The notes under the pieces: model-generated
What the model saw: the letters and a program-made list of their open reading frames with translations, nothing else
Database searches by the model: none
What the model was told of the DNA's origin: nothing
Made by a program: the position numbers and the translations under genes
Shown here: piece after piece, positions 10,911-23,086 of the stretch
How the letters are laid out: every line of letters starts with the position of its first letter
How positions within the stretch are numbered: position 1 is the first letter of the stretch
Assembly: GCA_032164245.1 (NCBI GenBank)
Contig: JAVMKO010000022.1
Coordinates: 13,081,845-13,145,844, forward strand
Source: Sternotherus odoratus
Taxonomy: Eukaryota; Chordata; Testudines; Kinosternidae
DNA: 64,000 bases
Reading direction: 5' to 3'

Positions 10911-13131
10911 CCCACATATACCCATAAGCTAGAAAAACTTCATTGCAACCTACATGTTGGAGTAGACACATACCTGGTGTCATCCCCAGGGAGGATGGAG
11001 ATGCTGGACGTGTTGCAGTTTCTCTATATTATGTCATGTTTAAATGTTATCAGGCATCCAGTCAAAAAATAAATAAGATCACAGAAAGGACCAGGACTCA
11101 CGGAAACACACTTTAATTTTGACCAAATTCAGCAGAAAGCTTCTAAATACACTTGATAAGGCAACTGTGGAATTGTTAGCAAGAAGATATTTGACCAGGC
11201 ATCTTGCTTTCCCTTTAGTGAACTATTAAAAAGCAAATCAGTCTTTTGCCCCCTGCGGCCGGCTACCTGCCTAGGCGGTGAGAGATCCCAGTTCCAGTCC
11301 CCCCTCTGCAAGGGATTGGAACAGGGCTCTCCTACTTCCCAGGGACCACCTCACACCCCACCCCTGAGACCTCCATGTCTGAGACCCCTTCATTTCCCAG
11401 GAAGTCAATGGCCCCTGCGAATGAGAAGGGACCTAAATAGGAGTCTGCCACCTCCCCGGTCACCTGGGAGATGAGATTTCCCCATTTAAGCAGGCAGAGG
11501 AAGGATTCCAACCAGGAAATCCAAGGATCTCCCACTTCCTAAGCAAGCACCCAACCGATGGGACTATGGAATGATCCCCCCTTTGGAGGGCCCAAGTGCT
11601 GGTTACGAAAAGGGGAACAGCGCCAACAGGAAAAGCAGATGGGGGGTTGAACTAGGGTCACCAGCCTCCCGGGGTTGGGAGGGGGGAGGTCTAACCTAAC
11701 CACCCTACCACAAGCAGCTTCTCAGCATTGTGTCTTACTGTGGCCCACTTAATAGGGAATTACAGTGGAAGTGCTTCAAGAGTAAGGGAGCACCCCCCGC
11801 AGACTCTCTCTAGGCCAGCACTTAGGACTTTGCCTTGAGCGGTAGTAGAACATTGCCCAGATCCCTTGCTTGCAGGCAGGAGGCTGTTTGGATACCCAAA
11901 TGATTGGGCTCTAGCATAAGCCAGATGCTATCTTGAGCTCAATTAATATTTAGTTAAAGTGGAACCACTTCAGAGATAAGGAGCAACTCGCATCAGACTA
12001 TCCCCCAGTGCAGTCATTAAGACACTCCCGAGTCCTGGCAAATCCCTATTCAAATGCTTGTTTCTCAACTTCTCTTTTAGGGGGGGCCTGCATCTCCCAC
12101 GGGAAACAGTCATGCCGGATTCATTTCACCCCAGGCTGGACAGCACCGCCTGGAGACTGCTCTGGGAGGCATGATCCTGGACCGGCCCCCGGGGGGAAAG
12201 AGGACATACTGAATTAAGAACCCTTCCTCTTAGAGGCCATCTTGTTAACAGTGCTCATTGGCCGACACGCTGCGCTCCCCCGACGGGTGCGGACTCTGAG
12301 CCCTTCTGAACATTGTGGCCCTAATGCCTACGGTCCAATCTTTGTCTCTCCTCAGCGCCCTGACAACACTCACCATCCCTAGCACGGCAAACGCAGCCCT
12401 GTGGCCAACTGCTTCCCAGGCACAGTGGTTAGAAAAACCAATCTATAGAAAACCCAGCCCCTTAACACTGCTCTCAGCACAGCTGTCTCTCATCTGCAGA
12501 GCCTCACAGGCAGCACAGAGTCTGCTAGGTGATTAATCTTTTGTCACACAAGAACAGGCTAAAGCAGCAATTCATAAACCCCCAGCTTAGACAGTAACAC
12601 CGCGCTCCCCTCCCTGCGGGTAAACATTGCCCTTTTACTAACTGTGACTTGGGATGTTCCGCCTGCTGGGACACAGGCAGCCGCGCAAATGTTATTGGAA
12701 AGGCTGTCTCGCAGAGAGGCCTCAGGGCATGGTGCTGCTGAGACGGGCTGGCTGTGGGGACCCGGGGTCAGATGTGTGTGACATGGAAGGATCGCTGGCC
12801 GGGGGACGTTTGTTTGTGTAGCAGCTGGATGTGTGTCGGGGAGGGATAGGAACGTCGGCTGTCACTTGGGGGCTGAAGGGAGGGCTGCCAGTGAAGGGAT
12901 AAAACTCCTGACAAGTTTGGACTAGCAGGCGAGTTGATTAGCTGAGAGATGAAAATTCACAGCTCTGCTCTTGAAGGGGCTGTGAGCTGCTGGAGATGTG
13001 TTTATGAGAGAGGAAAACAAACACACACACGGAGCCATCAGACAGATCTCCCCGCACTTTCCACTAAACACTCTGTCCCCCCATCCTATACACCCTCTGT
13101 TCGCACACCCAGCACAGAGAACCAACGACAC
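10911..13131. other. Unique DNA, no gene seen
   Basis: Short frames only. Composition rises in GC towards 12.6-12.9 kb without an obvious CpG island. No repeat family, exon or RNA gene recognised. Confidence 0.5.
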
Positions 13132-13250
13132 AGCAAGCTCTTTGGGACAGGGAGTGTATCTTCACATGTGCAGGCAGAGACCTAGTGCCATGGGGCCTTG
13201 AGCCGGGTCTCTGCGTGCTATCCCACTACTACTGTTCATTATTATTATGA
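13132..13250 (+). mobile_element. MIR-like SINE tail fragment
   Basis: 'AAGCTCTTTGGGACAGGGAG', then 'CCTAGTGCCATGGGGCC', then an ATTATTATTATG end match the tail shared by the MIR-like copies at 5331-5570 and 47003-47735. Confidence 0.55.
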
Positions 13251-13817
13251 AACCCAAGGGGATTAGGAGGAAAGTTTCCTTCGGGGGGGCGGGGGGGAGC
13301 GATGTCATAACGGCAGGGTTATTATTGATCCCAATAATAGCAGGCTGTTAAACAAGACAATACCTAGGGGAGGCTCATAGTCAAAGCCATCTTTCATTTC
13401 ATAAAGTGCCCCAAAGCACTTGGCAACTTAAGGGGAGAGCAAGGTCGTGTATTTCTACCACCACTGCAAAAGCAGCTACCTCTGGGGTGCAGTTCCTCAT
13501 CTCAGGGATAGCAGAGACAGCCAATGTCCAGACCAGGGCAAGGACAGTGAGCAGGGACCGAGAAAGCCTTCCCTATGGGGAGAGTAAGGCAGCGAGGGCT
13601 GTAGATGAGCTGAGCACGTGTTATCGAAGGAAGCCAGACTTGGATTTGGCCTTCCTACAACAAAGCCCGAAAGGAGGGATGACACCACATGAGTTAACTC
13701 TCTCTAGGTGTACACGTCACGGTTTTCAAAGCTACCCAGACACAGTGGCGCTCTACTGTGACCTAGCGAGGCTGGTGGATGGAGCTGGGAGCCCCTTTTT
13801 CGACAAGGGGGACAGCC

Positions 13818-14076
13818 CAACATTTAAAGTTGTCATACTTAAAACAGATACAAGCAAACACCTTTTTTCGCCCTGTATACTTAACTTATGGAATTTCCTG
13901 CTACAAGATAACATCAAGAGCAAAAGCTTAATATGATTCCAAAAAGGGCTGGCCATTTACCTGAATAAGAATACCTGGAGTTACATTAAGCATGGAAAGG
14001 TACAAGCAAGATCAGTCCTCATGCTTCAGTCAGATACCAACCATTAACTGCCTGGAGTTAGGAAGAAAGGAGGCTG
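13818..14076 (+). mobile_element. CR1-clade LINE 3' UTR fragment
   Basis: 'ACTTAAAACAGATACAAGCA', 'TTAACTTATGGAATTTCCTG' and 'CCTCATGCTTCAG' are landmarks of a common reptile LINE 3' region. The right end of the 176-codon plus-strand frame at 13406-13936 runs into this repeat, so that frame is not a gene. Confidence 0.65.
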
Positions 14077-14077
14077 C

Positions 14078-14290
14078 TTTGCCTAGTGGTTAGAGCCAAG
14101 CATTGGCCACCAGGAGAGCTCTGCTTTTTGACTCTACTCCTGACTCACTGCGACTTTGGCGACGTCTCAGTTCCCCACACATACCCCAGTAGAGTGGGGG
14201 TGAGTCCCCTTTTGGCAATGCACTCCGAGATCCTTGGAAGGATGGTGCTTTAGGCAAGTGTAAAACACTTTGATTATCACTATTCCAATT
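14078..14290 (+). mobile_element. MIR-like SINE
   Basis: Starts 'GCCTAGTGGTTAGAGCC', has a core with 'CTCCTGACTCACTGCGAC' and 'CTCAGTTCCCCACACATACC', and ends with the tail 'CGAGATCCTTGGAAGGATGG'. Full-length but diverged. Confidence 0.65.
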
Positions 14291-14314
14291 CACTTGTGAG
14301 CTTTGGGTCTCTGT

Positions 14315-14340
14315 ACACACACACACACACACACACACAC
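14315..14340. repeat. (AC)13 microsatellite
   Basis: An uninterrupted dinucleotide run between a MIR-like SINE and a CR1 fragment. Confidence 0.95.
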
Positions 14341-14440
14341 TAGGGTGAGGCCAGAAGGGACCATTATGATCATCTAGTCTGACCTTCGGCACAACGCAGG
14401 CCACAGAATCTCCCCCACCCCCTAACCTATGTGTGAGCTC
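14341..14440 (-). mobile_element. CR1 LINE 3' end fragment
   Basis: 'GGCCAGAAGGGACCATTATG' and 'CATCTAGTCTGACCTTCGGC' are the reverse complement of the same CR1 3' block found at 10838-10910. A weaker copy is at 26212-26290. The 190-codon minus-strand frame across this region translates repeat sequence. Confidence 0.75.
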
Positions 14441-15679
14441 AGGGTTAGGGTACAGATGCTGGTGGACTGTGCGGCTAGGCAATGGAATTCCCTGACGCAG
14501 AACAAGCCTCAGGCAGGACTTCTCTGTTCCATCATTTCCGAGAGCTGGATGCACTGTCACCCTTAATGTCAGTGCCTCTGGGACTGAGCCTATCAACCGA
14601 TCCCCTAGGATCCAGCCATAGCATTGACCGTACTGTGCCCCTCCAGAGCTGGGGACTAACATCTGTCTAGATGCACTTGCCCTTCAGTCAGAGGATGAAG
14701 GAAACTGGAGACGAGCACCGGGAAGGAAAGACAGTGCGGTTTCTTAATTGTGCAGGGAGCTTCCTCTCTGATGGCTCTTTTCCCCCCTTCCAAGTGCCTC
14801 TAAATAACAGCTGGCATGGGGCATACAGTGCCTGGAGCACATCTGACTGGCAGCTGTTTGGTTTTCTTGCTGCACTGATCACCCAGAGTGAGGTGCAGGT
14901 GGGGGGAGGGACACAGGGTGGAATCCACTACGGTTGTTACATGGATACGGGAAGGCAGGGCCACCCACAGGTGCCTGCTCCCCATGGCACCCTAAGGGCT
15001 CATCGCGGAGGGCTGCAAGATACAGCAGCAAGCGGAGAGGAACGTGTATACTTGCCTCTCTCCCATGCTGGGCCATCTGGGGGTCTGAGCAATTAAACAC
15101 TATAAATCAGACAGAATGAAAACCAGCGGCAAGACCCCAAAGCCAGTGGGGGTGGCTGAGAGCATCACCGGGGATGGCCCCGTCCCCACTGAACAGACAC
15201 ATGTGGAGTAGCAGAACATGCCCCTGTATTCCGGCTCGAATGTGCCCTGTGCAAAGACATCACCCCTCCAGAGCAAACCTCCCTGCAAGCTACATACATG
15301 ACGGCCCTTTGTCCCCCTGCACTGGGGGAGCAGGTGGGAATGGAGGTATGTCCTCCATGCATGTTGCAGCAGTTTAAACCTTTACGCCACATTCCTCCCT
15401 GGCAGTGCGCAGGGCAATGAAGCAGGTGTAACTAACTTACCCAGCTCTCAGTCGGCTTCATGCCGCCATCTCAATAGAAAGTGACCTTCAGAGAAGTGAG
15501 AATCAGGCCCTTCCGTTCCGACCAGGTATAGTCCTACGTTCGCTGTGTGCTGGGGCCCTGACAACACCTGTCTCATTCCTGCAGGACTTACAGGATTCGT
15601 GGGCATCCACTGTCAGGAGTCCAGCCCTAGGCTCCGACTCCTGGGCCCAGGATCAGAACTGAATCCTATAGTACAAGAT
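14441..15679. other. Unique DNA, no gene seen
   Basis: Several overlapping frames of 60-141 codons occur on both strands in GC-richer sequence. None has a recognisable domain or a convincing splice context. Confidence 0.5.
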
Positions 15680-16080
15680 TAGACCTTGGGAACAGTGATG
15701 TTGATTAACAACTGAGGGGGGAAGAAATGGGCAAAGGCAGTTTGTGGCCTGATAGCCCATATTCATTGCTACCTTTGATGGTACAGATTAGCTGGTGACG
15801 GACAGAGATAAATGCATACAGCTGGAGGCAGAATTAATGGCTGCAATAAGTTATGTAATTGCCTTGAAAATAAGGTAATGATTTGGCTCTTGGAATGCTT
15901 TGATCTTATCAGAAAGGCAAGGAATACACTAATAGGTTTAATTGGACATTTAGGATGAAATGAATTCAGCCTCTTGGGTGAGATCTTTCACGCAACTGGC
16001 TGTTGGTTGCAGACAGCGATTCTTTAATCAGATCTAATCTTTTTAATACCCACAGAGTTGTGTGTGTGACAGCCACACAT
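15680..16080. other. Possible conserved non-coding element
   Basis: AT-rich, non-repetitive block with clustered homeodomain-type cores (GATTAA, GGCAGAATTAATGG, GGTTTAATTGGAC) and no long homopolymers. It ends just before a retroposon insertion at 16087. The resemblance to conserved developmental enhancers is an impression from base composition and motif density, not from alignment. Confidence 0.25.
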
Positions 16081-16084
16081 AATG

Positions 16085-16475
16085 TTAAAAGAACAGGAGT
16101 ACTTGTGGCATCTTAAAGACTAACAAATTTATTTCAGCATAAGCTTTCGTCGGCTATAGCCCACTCCATCGGATGCATAGAATGGAACACACAGTAGGTA
16201 AGATATATATACACACAGGGAGAAAATATATAAAGGTGGAAGTTGTCATACCAATTCTAAGAGGCTATTTAATTTCGATGGGCCATTATCAGTAGGAGAA
16301 AAAAAAACTTTTGTAATGATAATCAAGATGGTCAATATCAGATAATTGACAAGAAGGTGTGAGGATACTTAACATAGATTCAATTAGTGTAATGATCCAG
16401 CCATTCCCAGTCTCTGTTTAACCCTAATTTGATAGTGTCCAATCTGCTCTTTAGCCACTAGTGTATTGACCTCAC
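16085..16475. mobile_element. Reptile interspersed repeat ('GTACTTGTGGCAT...AAGCTTTCG' family)
   Basis: Begins AAAAGAACAGGAGTACTTGTGG, then 'AGACTAACAAATTTATTTCA' and 'GCATAAGCTTTCGTCGGC', and carries the longer internal body of this family ('ATCGGATGCATAGAATGG', 'GACAAGAAGGTGTGAGG'). The head matches the fold-back copy at 22881-23074. The right boundary is uncertain and I see no coding capacity. Confidence 0.75.
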
Positions 16476-19400
16476 TTGGTATTTAGCTTGGCCACTACGC
16501 CCCTCCTGTGTGCGTGTAGGAGGAGAGAAGCCACTAAAACAATACTGATATTAAAAAAGCCTGCACCACCCAACACAGGGGCAATTTTGCTTTGTGTTCC
16601 TAGAGTGCGGTGGTGGATTTCCTTTTCCCAGTCATCCTACTGCAACAGCCAAGCCATTCCCTTTGCTGACCTAGGTTCTTGACAAATCACCTGTGTGTAT
16701 TGAAAGTGCCTTACCAAGAAACAAATCCATCCATGCTCAGTAACAACATCTTTTAAAAGCATAATCCCACAAATGACTTTTTCTTTTGGAAAAAGATGCC
16801 TGGAGAACAAATAACGAAGGATGGAAGCTTAATCCTTGAAGTAGAAAATGACTTCACAGGGGGAAAAAGTATAAACGTAGCAGCTGTAGCTTAATGTGGG
16901 GCGGGGGGGGGGGGAAAGACACCCTGGAAGAACTGAGAAGGTAACTTACAATGTTACATTTTAATGATTTGGAGGAAAGTGATTGAACGGTACTTTTGTT
17001 ACGGAAAGACTCCAGACTTATAATTTAAACTTTAATTGGTGCAAGCAACAGGGAAAAAATGAATACAGTGTATTCTTGGCAAATCTAGACCTATCACAGC
17101 GGATTCCTGCTGGCCTTTGATAGGTGACATGTTAGGAAAAATGAAGTAAGCTAAAAATAAAGTATCTGTGCAATTCAGCAGGATGCTACATATTTAGGTT
17201 CTGGAGAATTCCCATGAGCAACAGTGGATACACTGCAATCTTTAATTCAGCTTATATTTTGGCCATTTAAAAAATAAAATACCTACATCTTTCCATATCT
17301 CATTTCAGCCCTTGCTTCATAAATATTGATATGAATGGGCAATTCCATACAATGTCATTGTGGGAATTCAGTGATGGTGTGTGGGCTCTGGCAGAGAGGC
17401 AAAAATGGGCAGCCCTCCCTCCGAACAGCCCTGCCATTTCAGGGGAAAGATGTGGTTTGGCCTCCAACTCTCCCAGAGTGGAACAAACCCAGAACAGAAG
17501 AGGCAAGAGCAGATAGAGCTGAGCTGACAGTGAGCTGAGAAAAGAATTCAGAAGGTTTGAATACACTGGCTCAGGCTACGTTCATCATCCTGGTGTGTTC
17601 TCTTATAGTGAGGATATCCAGAAACACTTCTCCTGGCAGGAACTCTTGTAGAAACAACACATTTTAAAGGGAAGGGGGGGATTCACTGAAGGGATTAAAT
17701 TCACCCTCTGCAGAGAACTTGGACTCCCTTTAGGCCCTAGTTTGAAGGCTTAAATGGGACTTAATTGGTGCATGGTGCTTGTGTGGGCATCCTTCACAGG
17801 GGTGAATTTCACCCACACTGAATTCCCAGCTCGTCAACACCAGTATTTGTACTGGAACCTAACCCCAAGAGCCACCAGCCACGAGGAACGATACCATGTA
17901 AGTTGTGTGTCCCATCAGAACTAGTCACATCTCAAACGCCGCATACTAAATGCCCAACCTATAGAGCAAGAACTAGTCACAGGAATTAGCCAGTGAGTGA
18001 TATGAAAGAGCAAATAAAAGTGATTAGTGGACAGTTAATGCCTTTGTAGGTTTAATTCTGCATCTCAAATTTCATATCAAGCACTTCATGTCAAAAGTGC
18101 ATTTTCTGTATCACATCAAACATCAGCTCATTCTCTCCCAATGAGGTGTAAAGGTCAATACAATAAGGAGATGAGCCTCTATTGTTCCCTCAGAGCATAA
18201 GTTTATGGAGTGGGTCAGGCCTAGGAGACACAAGGATGGAGTGGAGCGGTGTTTTCTAAAAGCTAGAGCTTAGAAACAATGCAAAGAGCTATGAAGTGCT
18301 GCACAAAAGTGGAAATAGGAGGAAAAGAGCAAAAATAACCCAAGATCACGAGGAGTGGGCAGTGGGTACGTAACCTGATGGGAGGGTGAATGTTTTTCAG
18401 GGTTGCAGTGACAGAAAGTGGTTGCACTCCGGTGATTTATGTACGGTGAGTTGGGGGGGGAGGTTGTCACTGCAGCACTTAGTGGACAGGTGCCCATAAA
18501 ACACCAGCAGAATTAGTGCTAACTCCCCCCAGTTTCTTTAGCCTCAGATGAAGACCAAAGACTAAATGGGGCACAACTCCCCTATCAGGGATCCCTCCGG
18601 CTCAGGGCTGAGAATGAGACCAACTGGAATAGCAATTTGGAAAAGCTTGTCCTGCTGCTGCCCAAATGGTACCTGATGCAAACCCTCTGAAGTCAATGAG
18701 CTTTTGGATTGAGCGGCAGCCCTGAACAGCTAGTCCCCAGGTCTCCCATTCAAACAATTTTTGTGAGCACTAAAAATTCACTTAAGATAAGAGAGCGGGT
18801 GAGGGGGGGAGGGGAAGGGGAATTTAAAGAAGCAGATCAGGAAAGAAAATAAAAAGGTAGAAGATTCTATTGAAGAAAGCAGTTTCTTGACACATCCCTG
18901 CCACCTGCTCTGAGAATCACTGCTCGAACCATTCTTTGTCAAAGCCAGAGAAAGTCTGTTTAAATCAAACGTGCACCCCAGCCACAAAGCAGTTCCAGTC
19001 AAATGAAACCAAACGCTCTGCAGGTGGACAGCATGAAACACAAATTACAACATTTTCTGCAGAACAGCAATAAAACAAAAAGCAGGAATAGCAGAGGAAA
19101 AGATCAGAACAAACAGACGCATCCAAGTGTCTTTTTATGCCAGAGACAGTCTGGCTGGGGATAGGAGCTTTAAGAGCTCTCATAATGGATAGCCCAGGAA
19201 AGGGTGGAATACCATGATGTGGAAGGAGAGATTGAGAGCTGCTGCTTTCTTCCAAAATCTAATTCAACCCGTGCAGAGGTGAAAAGAAAAGCTCTAGCCC
19301 AGAGTCAGGTTCTAGGCTCAATGGAGCAGAGTCCTCTGCTGGGTTTTTATGCAGGAGGTCTGACCAGAAGGTGGCAACTGTCGCTTCTAGTCTGAACAAC

Positions 19401-19866
19401 CCCATTAAGGTTTCCCTCAAATACCACAACAGCAACTGGGCAGAAGAAGAACAACCGCAGTCAATGTCATGCGCCTCTGTATCTCCCCTGATGAGCTGTG
19501 GCACATTTGAAAGGGAAGACAAAAGTGACCACTCTGGCTTCCCAGCAGGACACCAGAGCAGAACCTCACAAGCCATCTGTAGGTCCAAGTCTCCTTCCAC
19601 TTGCTCCTGTCTAATGCCACTGAACTGGATGCAGATGCTCTGGATTTACAGCAGGGTAAGTGGACCAGAAGCAGGCCCTGTTCAGTTATTTCTCCCAAGG
19701 AAACAGCCACAACTCCCCCACCCCTCCGAAACAATCAACCAAAATGTTGCTTTGCATTAAAGGCAAGACAGAGTCTGATATGGACCATAGAGTCTACTGA
19801 GTGCACAGTGTCCCAGGACTTGTAGACAATACGGCATCCAATGCAATACAGCACAATGCTTGTAGC
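16476..19866. other. Unique DNA, no confirmed gene
   Basis: Has a G12 run at 16903-16914. Frames are short and scattered. A 73-bp open interval followed by a GTAAGT donor lies at 19583-19655 (see findings). No known repeat was recognised. Confidence 0.5.
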
Positions 19867-20298
19867 TAGAGCTAGGCATGAACCAGATTCTTCATTTCAG
19901 AGGAAAGTTTTGACTTTTTATTTTATTCTGAAACCGATTAAAATCTTCAATTTTTGTTCCCATAAAACAAAATGGTGGGGGGAGGGATGTTTTGGATGGC
20001 CAAAAGATTTAGTTGTAAAATCAGAATATTTTGTTCCAATTTTGACTTTTTAAAATATTTATTATAATATAAAATGTGTAAAATTAAACAGTCATTTGAA
20101 AAGAAAAACCAAAATATTCTGTTCGGACCTTTTTGGAACAGAACATCTAGACTTTATCAAATGGCTTTTTTTCCTCCCAATTTTTCTTTTGAAACAAGAT
20201 TTGGTTGAAATCAACGCTTTTCTATGAAGTTTTTCACTATCGACAAATTGCCATTTTCTAGTGGAAACATGACGCAGGGACATTTCCAAGCAGCTCTA
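19867..20298. mobile_element. hAT-like non-autonomous element (432 bp), AT-rich
   Basis: Left end TAGAGCTAGGCATGAA; the right end TTCCAAGCAGCTCTA reads TAGAGCTGCTTGGAA in reverse. Flanking 8-bp repeats CTTGTAGC (19859-19866) and CTGGTAGC (20299-20306) match at seven of eight bases. The interior is a series of AAAATTTT-like and TTTTGAC-like motifs that fold back on each other. Related debris is seen at 24930-25405, 42737-43050 and 44455-44660. No coding capacity. Confidence 0.75.
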
Positions 20299-22239
20299 CT
20301 GGTAGCACACTGCCTGTGCACCGATGGCTGGAGTGCTCACCTCAGAAAATGATATAATCAGCTAAAATCCTATGGAAAAATGCAATCCCCACCACCCTTG
20401 AACCGCCATCAGCGTCCAGACTGCCCCCATGGTCAAGCGATTTGGGCATAGGGAAAATTCAGGGTTGAACTCTGCAGCACAGTTACATTACTGAGTCTGA
20501 TCCAAACTTCTTCCAAATTCTGGCGGTTTCAGATCCAGAGTTCTGGGTTGGACCCATCTCTAGCTGGAAGCTTAAATCCTTAAACCCAGATCACCATCCA
20601 CTGATCCCATTTGACCAAGAGTGAAAGGGTTTAAACTAGGCTTCTTTTGGCCCTTCCCCAGTTGACTGGTGTTTTGCTGTTGCTGCCTCTGGAGGGTGAG
20701 TGGAATTTCGCCTGGGTGGCTGCTGATGTGACCACCTTGCACCATCTCCCCGGCCTTGCTCGGGATCAGCACTTACAAGGCTGATGCAGTCAGAAAGGCA
20801 GAAATTGGATTTGACAAGGAGGCCAGTAATTTGATATGCTACAGGTGTTCCGCCCAACACGCTGATTGACTTTGACATAAGAAGCCCGTCCTCTCTCTCA
20901 GCCACTTTCCAAATGCCACCAGCCGATAATCTGCACAGCAATTCGGGGAGGGAGTTAACTCTTGCGAGGCAAGGAAGGAAACTGTTATGCATACTCAGCA
21001 GACTGCCACCTGGTTCGCCTGCTCTCCCCTCTTCCCCCCCATGGTACAAATCCCACCCCATGCACTCCTGCTACGGAACAGAAACGAACGTTTCAGTGCC
21101 TGGGAGGCACTGCCTGGGAGAGCATAAATGCTCTTTTCAGCCATTCGGTTCACTTCCCCATCAGTACGGTGCAAGCCACGTGTTTTCGATTAGCCTAATT
21201 TCTCAAACCTACATGCAGACGCTCCCCTTGCCCCGGTGTTCCCGACTGGGATCATGACAGTTCCCACACACCCCCACGCCTGCACAGAGCTGGTTAGTTT
21301 CAGATCTTGGCATCTGCCAAGCTGCACAGCATCGGGGGCTCTCAGAGAAGATGGGAGCTCGCCCCAAACGCTCTGCAGCGCTTGCTCTCTTTGGGAGGCC
21401 TGCATCTCGTCGGAGGGATTAAGAGTGCCCTGGACCCAGAGGGGAAGGATCCCAATTCACAATTGGAGACGTGGACGGGCACTGCCCTTAGAAAACATCT
21501 GGCATTGGGGTCACTGGTAGGATGACCGGGCCTAGAGTCAACAGGGTGATGGGGGTGCCAAATACATCCTCTTTAGACATTATTCAGCAGTAAACTGGAA
21601 TCCACCTCGTCTGCCATTCAGGGCTCCAGCTACATTGCTCCGCATGCTAGAAATAGCCTCCCTTTCCTGGGACCTCAGGGGATTTCCCTCTCAAGTCCAC
21701 ACTCACGTCCTCCCGCTGATCTCTGCTCCCGGGAGATCCACTCCTGGATATTTAAAGAAAAGAGCAATCCCTGTCCAATCCGGTGAGGTGCCAATCTCCC
21801 TCCACTCCCCCTCCACAGAATAAAGACATTTCCATGAGAATAGGGGGGTGAGGGTACGGAGGCAGCAAAAGTACCAATCACAGCGACACCTACGCTCACA
21901 GCTTGGTTTTAATGCACCGTCACCCTTTACAAGTCAAAATCTTTTCCAGTGGTGCACTGGAGACACCCCCACTCCTTCCTCCGGTTCCGGGGGAGACATG
22001 CTCTCCCTACATACAGCCCAGAACATCCTGAGCCCGCAGCATCTGGTCAAACAAGGATAGACGAGCGCTCGTCAGTTTAATTATTATTTTTTAAAGTCTT
22101 TTACACTCTCCAGAACACAACCTGCTCCGCATTTGCTCACCGAGCTCAGAGACGGTGTTTACGGTTTCAGATTCCAAGCCTCTCCTCTCCAAATGCCTTG
22201 AAGATGTATATCCTGATGTGCCATTTCTCCCTTTGGCAG
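20299..22239. other. Unique DNA, no gene seen
   Basis: Frames of up to 141 codons occur on both strands at 20.6-21.4 kb without recognisable domains. No repeat family was identified. Confidence 0.5.
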
Positions 22240-22329
22240 CTGTCTCCTCTCAGGTGGATCTGGTATATGTCAAAGCAGGAAATAAAGTTGTTCATGAAAA
22301 AAAGAGCCTGATGCTAGACTCCGTGTCAG
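22240..22329 (+). CDS. Candidate internal coding exon, unknown protein
   Basis: A 90-bp interval that stays open in one frame throughout. Upstream lies a strong pyrimidine tract, TTTCTCCCTTTGGCAG; a second in-frame acceptor, CTGTCTCCTCTCAG, ends at 22253. Downstream is a consensus donor, TCAG|GTAAGG. The length is a multiple of three and both ends would be phase 1, so inclusion would not shift the frame. From the second acceptor the peptide begins VDLVYVKAGNKVVHEKK. I do not recognise the protein. Splice-like pairs of this quality occur by chance in 64 kb, so this is a candidate only. An AATAAA inside the interval leaves a terminal exon possible. Confidence 0.25.
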
Positions 22330-22880
22330 GTAAGGAGTTGACAGGGAGCGTAAGCTCCTTTGCCCGGTGAGTCGGCCTGCTGGGTCTCAGCGCTGGGTCG
22401 GGAATCAATCAGCCCAAATGCAGAAGTGACGTCAGCTCCTAAGCCTGTCATTCCTCCACTCGTGTGTCTCTGGGCAAGGCACTTAGGGCTACCGGGTTTC
22501 TAGACAGGCCACTCATTTTGGCTGCTCCAGTATCTGGGTGCCCAACGTTAGACACTTCAGACTGGATTTCCAGCGGTTCTAAGAACGTGCAGCTCTCACT
22601 GCCTGCCTCTCGCGCGCGGAGAACACTCTACCGAGACAGCCCAGATGAAAGGCCTGGTTTTCAACCACTCTCAACGCCCCTGCCTGAACAGCCCCAGCAA
22701 CATAGGCGCCAACACCCAGAGACAAACGCTGGGAGGGGGAAATGCCCAGCTGCAATAGCACCAATTCCTTGAGTGGATTCGCGGAGCAGCAGGGGGACGA
22801 ACCTAAAACTCGCCTGCCTTTGCTGCTAAAAAATGAAAACTGCATGAGACAGCAGTCACCAGGACATTCCAGTCAAGCTC

Positions 22881-23074
22881 CAAGAACGAGGGGGACTTGT
22901 GGCACTTGAGAGACTAACATTTATTTGGGCATAAGCTTTCGTGGGCTAAAACCCATTTCAAGTGGGTTCTAGCACACAAAAGCTTATGCCCAAATAAACG
23001 TGTTCGTCTCTAAGGTGCCACAAGTACCCGCATTCTTTTTGCGGATACACACTAACACGGTTACCACTCTGAAA
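22881..23074 (+). mobile_element. Fold-back retroposon with perfect 12-bp target duplication (194 bp)
   Basis: The element is bounded by CCAGTCAAGCTC at 22869-22880 and again at 23075-23086. About 70-base arms mirror each other: 'ACTTGTGGCACTTGAGAGAC' with 'GTCTCTAAGGTGCCACAAGT', and 'GGGCATAAGCTTTCGTGGGC' with 'GCACACAAAAGCTTATGCCC'. They meet at 22957-22958, and a 45-base tail ends CCACTCTGAAA. The long duplication points to target-primed retroposition rather than cut-and-paste transposition. It shares its head with the repeat at 16085. Confidence 0.85.
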
Positions 23075-23086
23075 CCAGTCAAGCTC

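Noticed and set aside
13406..13936. 176-codon plus-strand frame
   Set aside because: Its last third is LINE 3' UTR sequence and the rest has no recognisable domain or start context.
14090..14662. 190-codon minus-strand frame
   Set aside because: It runs through a CR1 fragment, an AC microsatellite and a MIR-like SINE.
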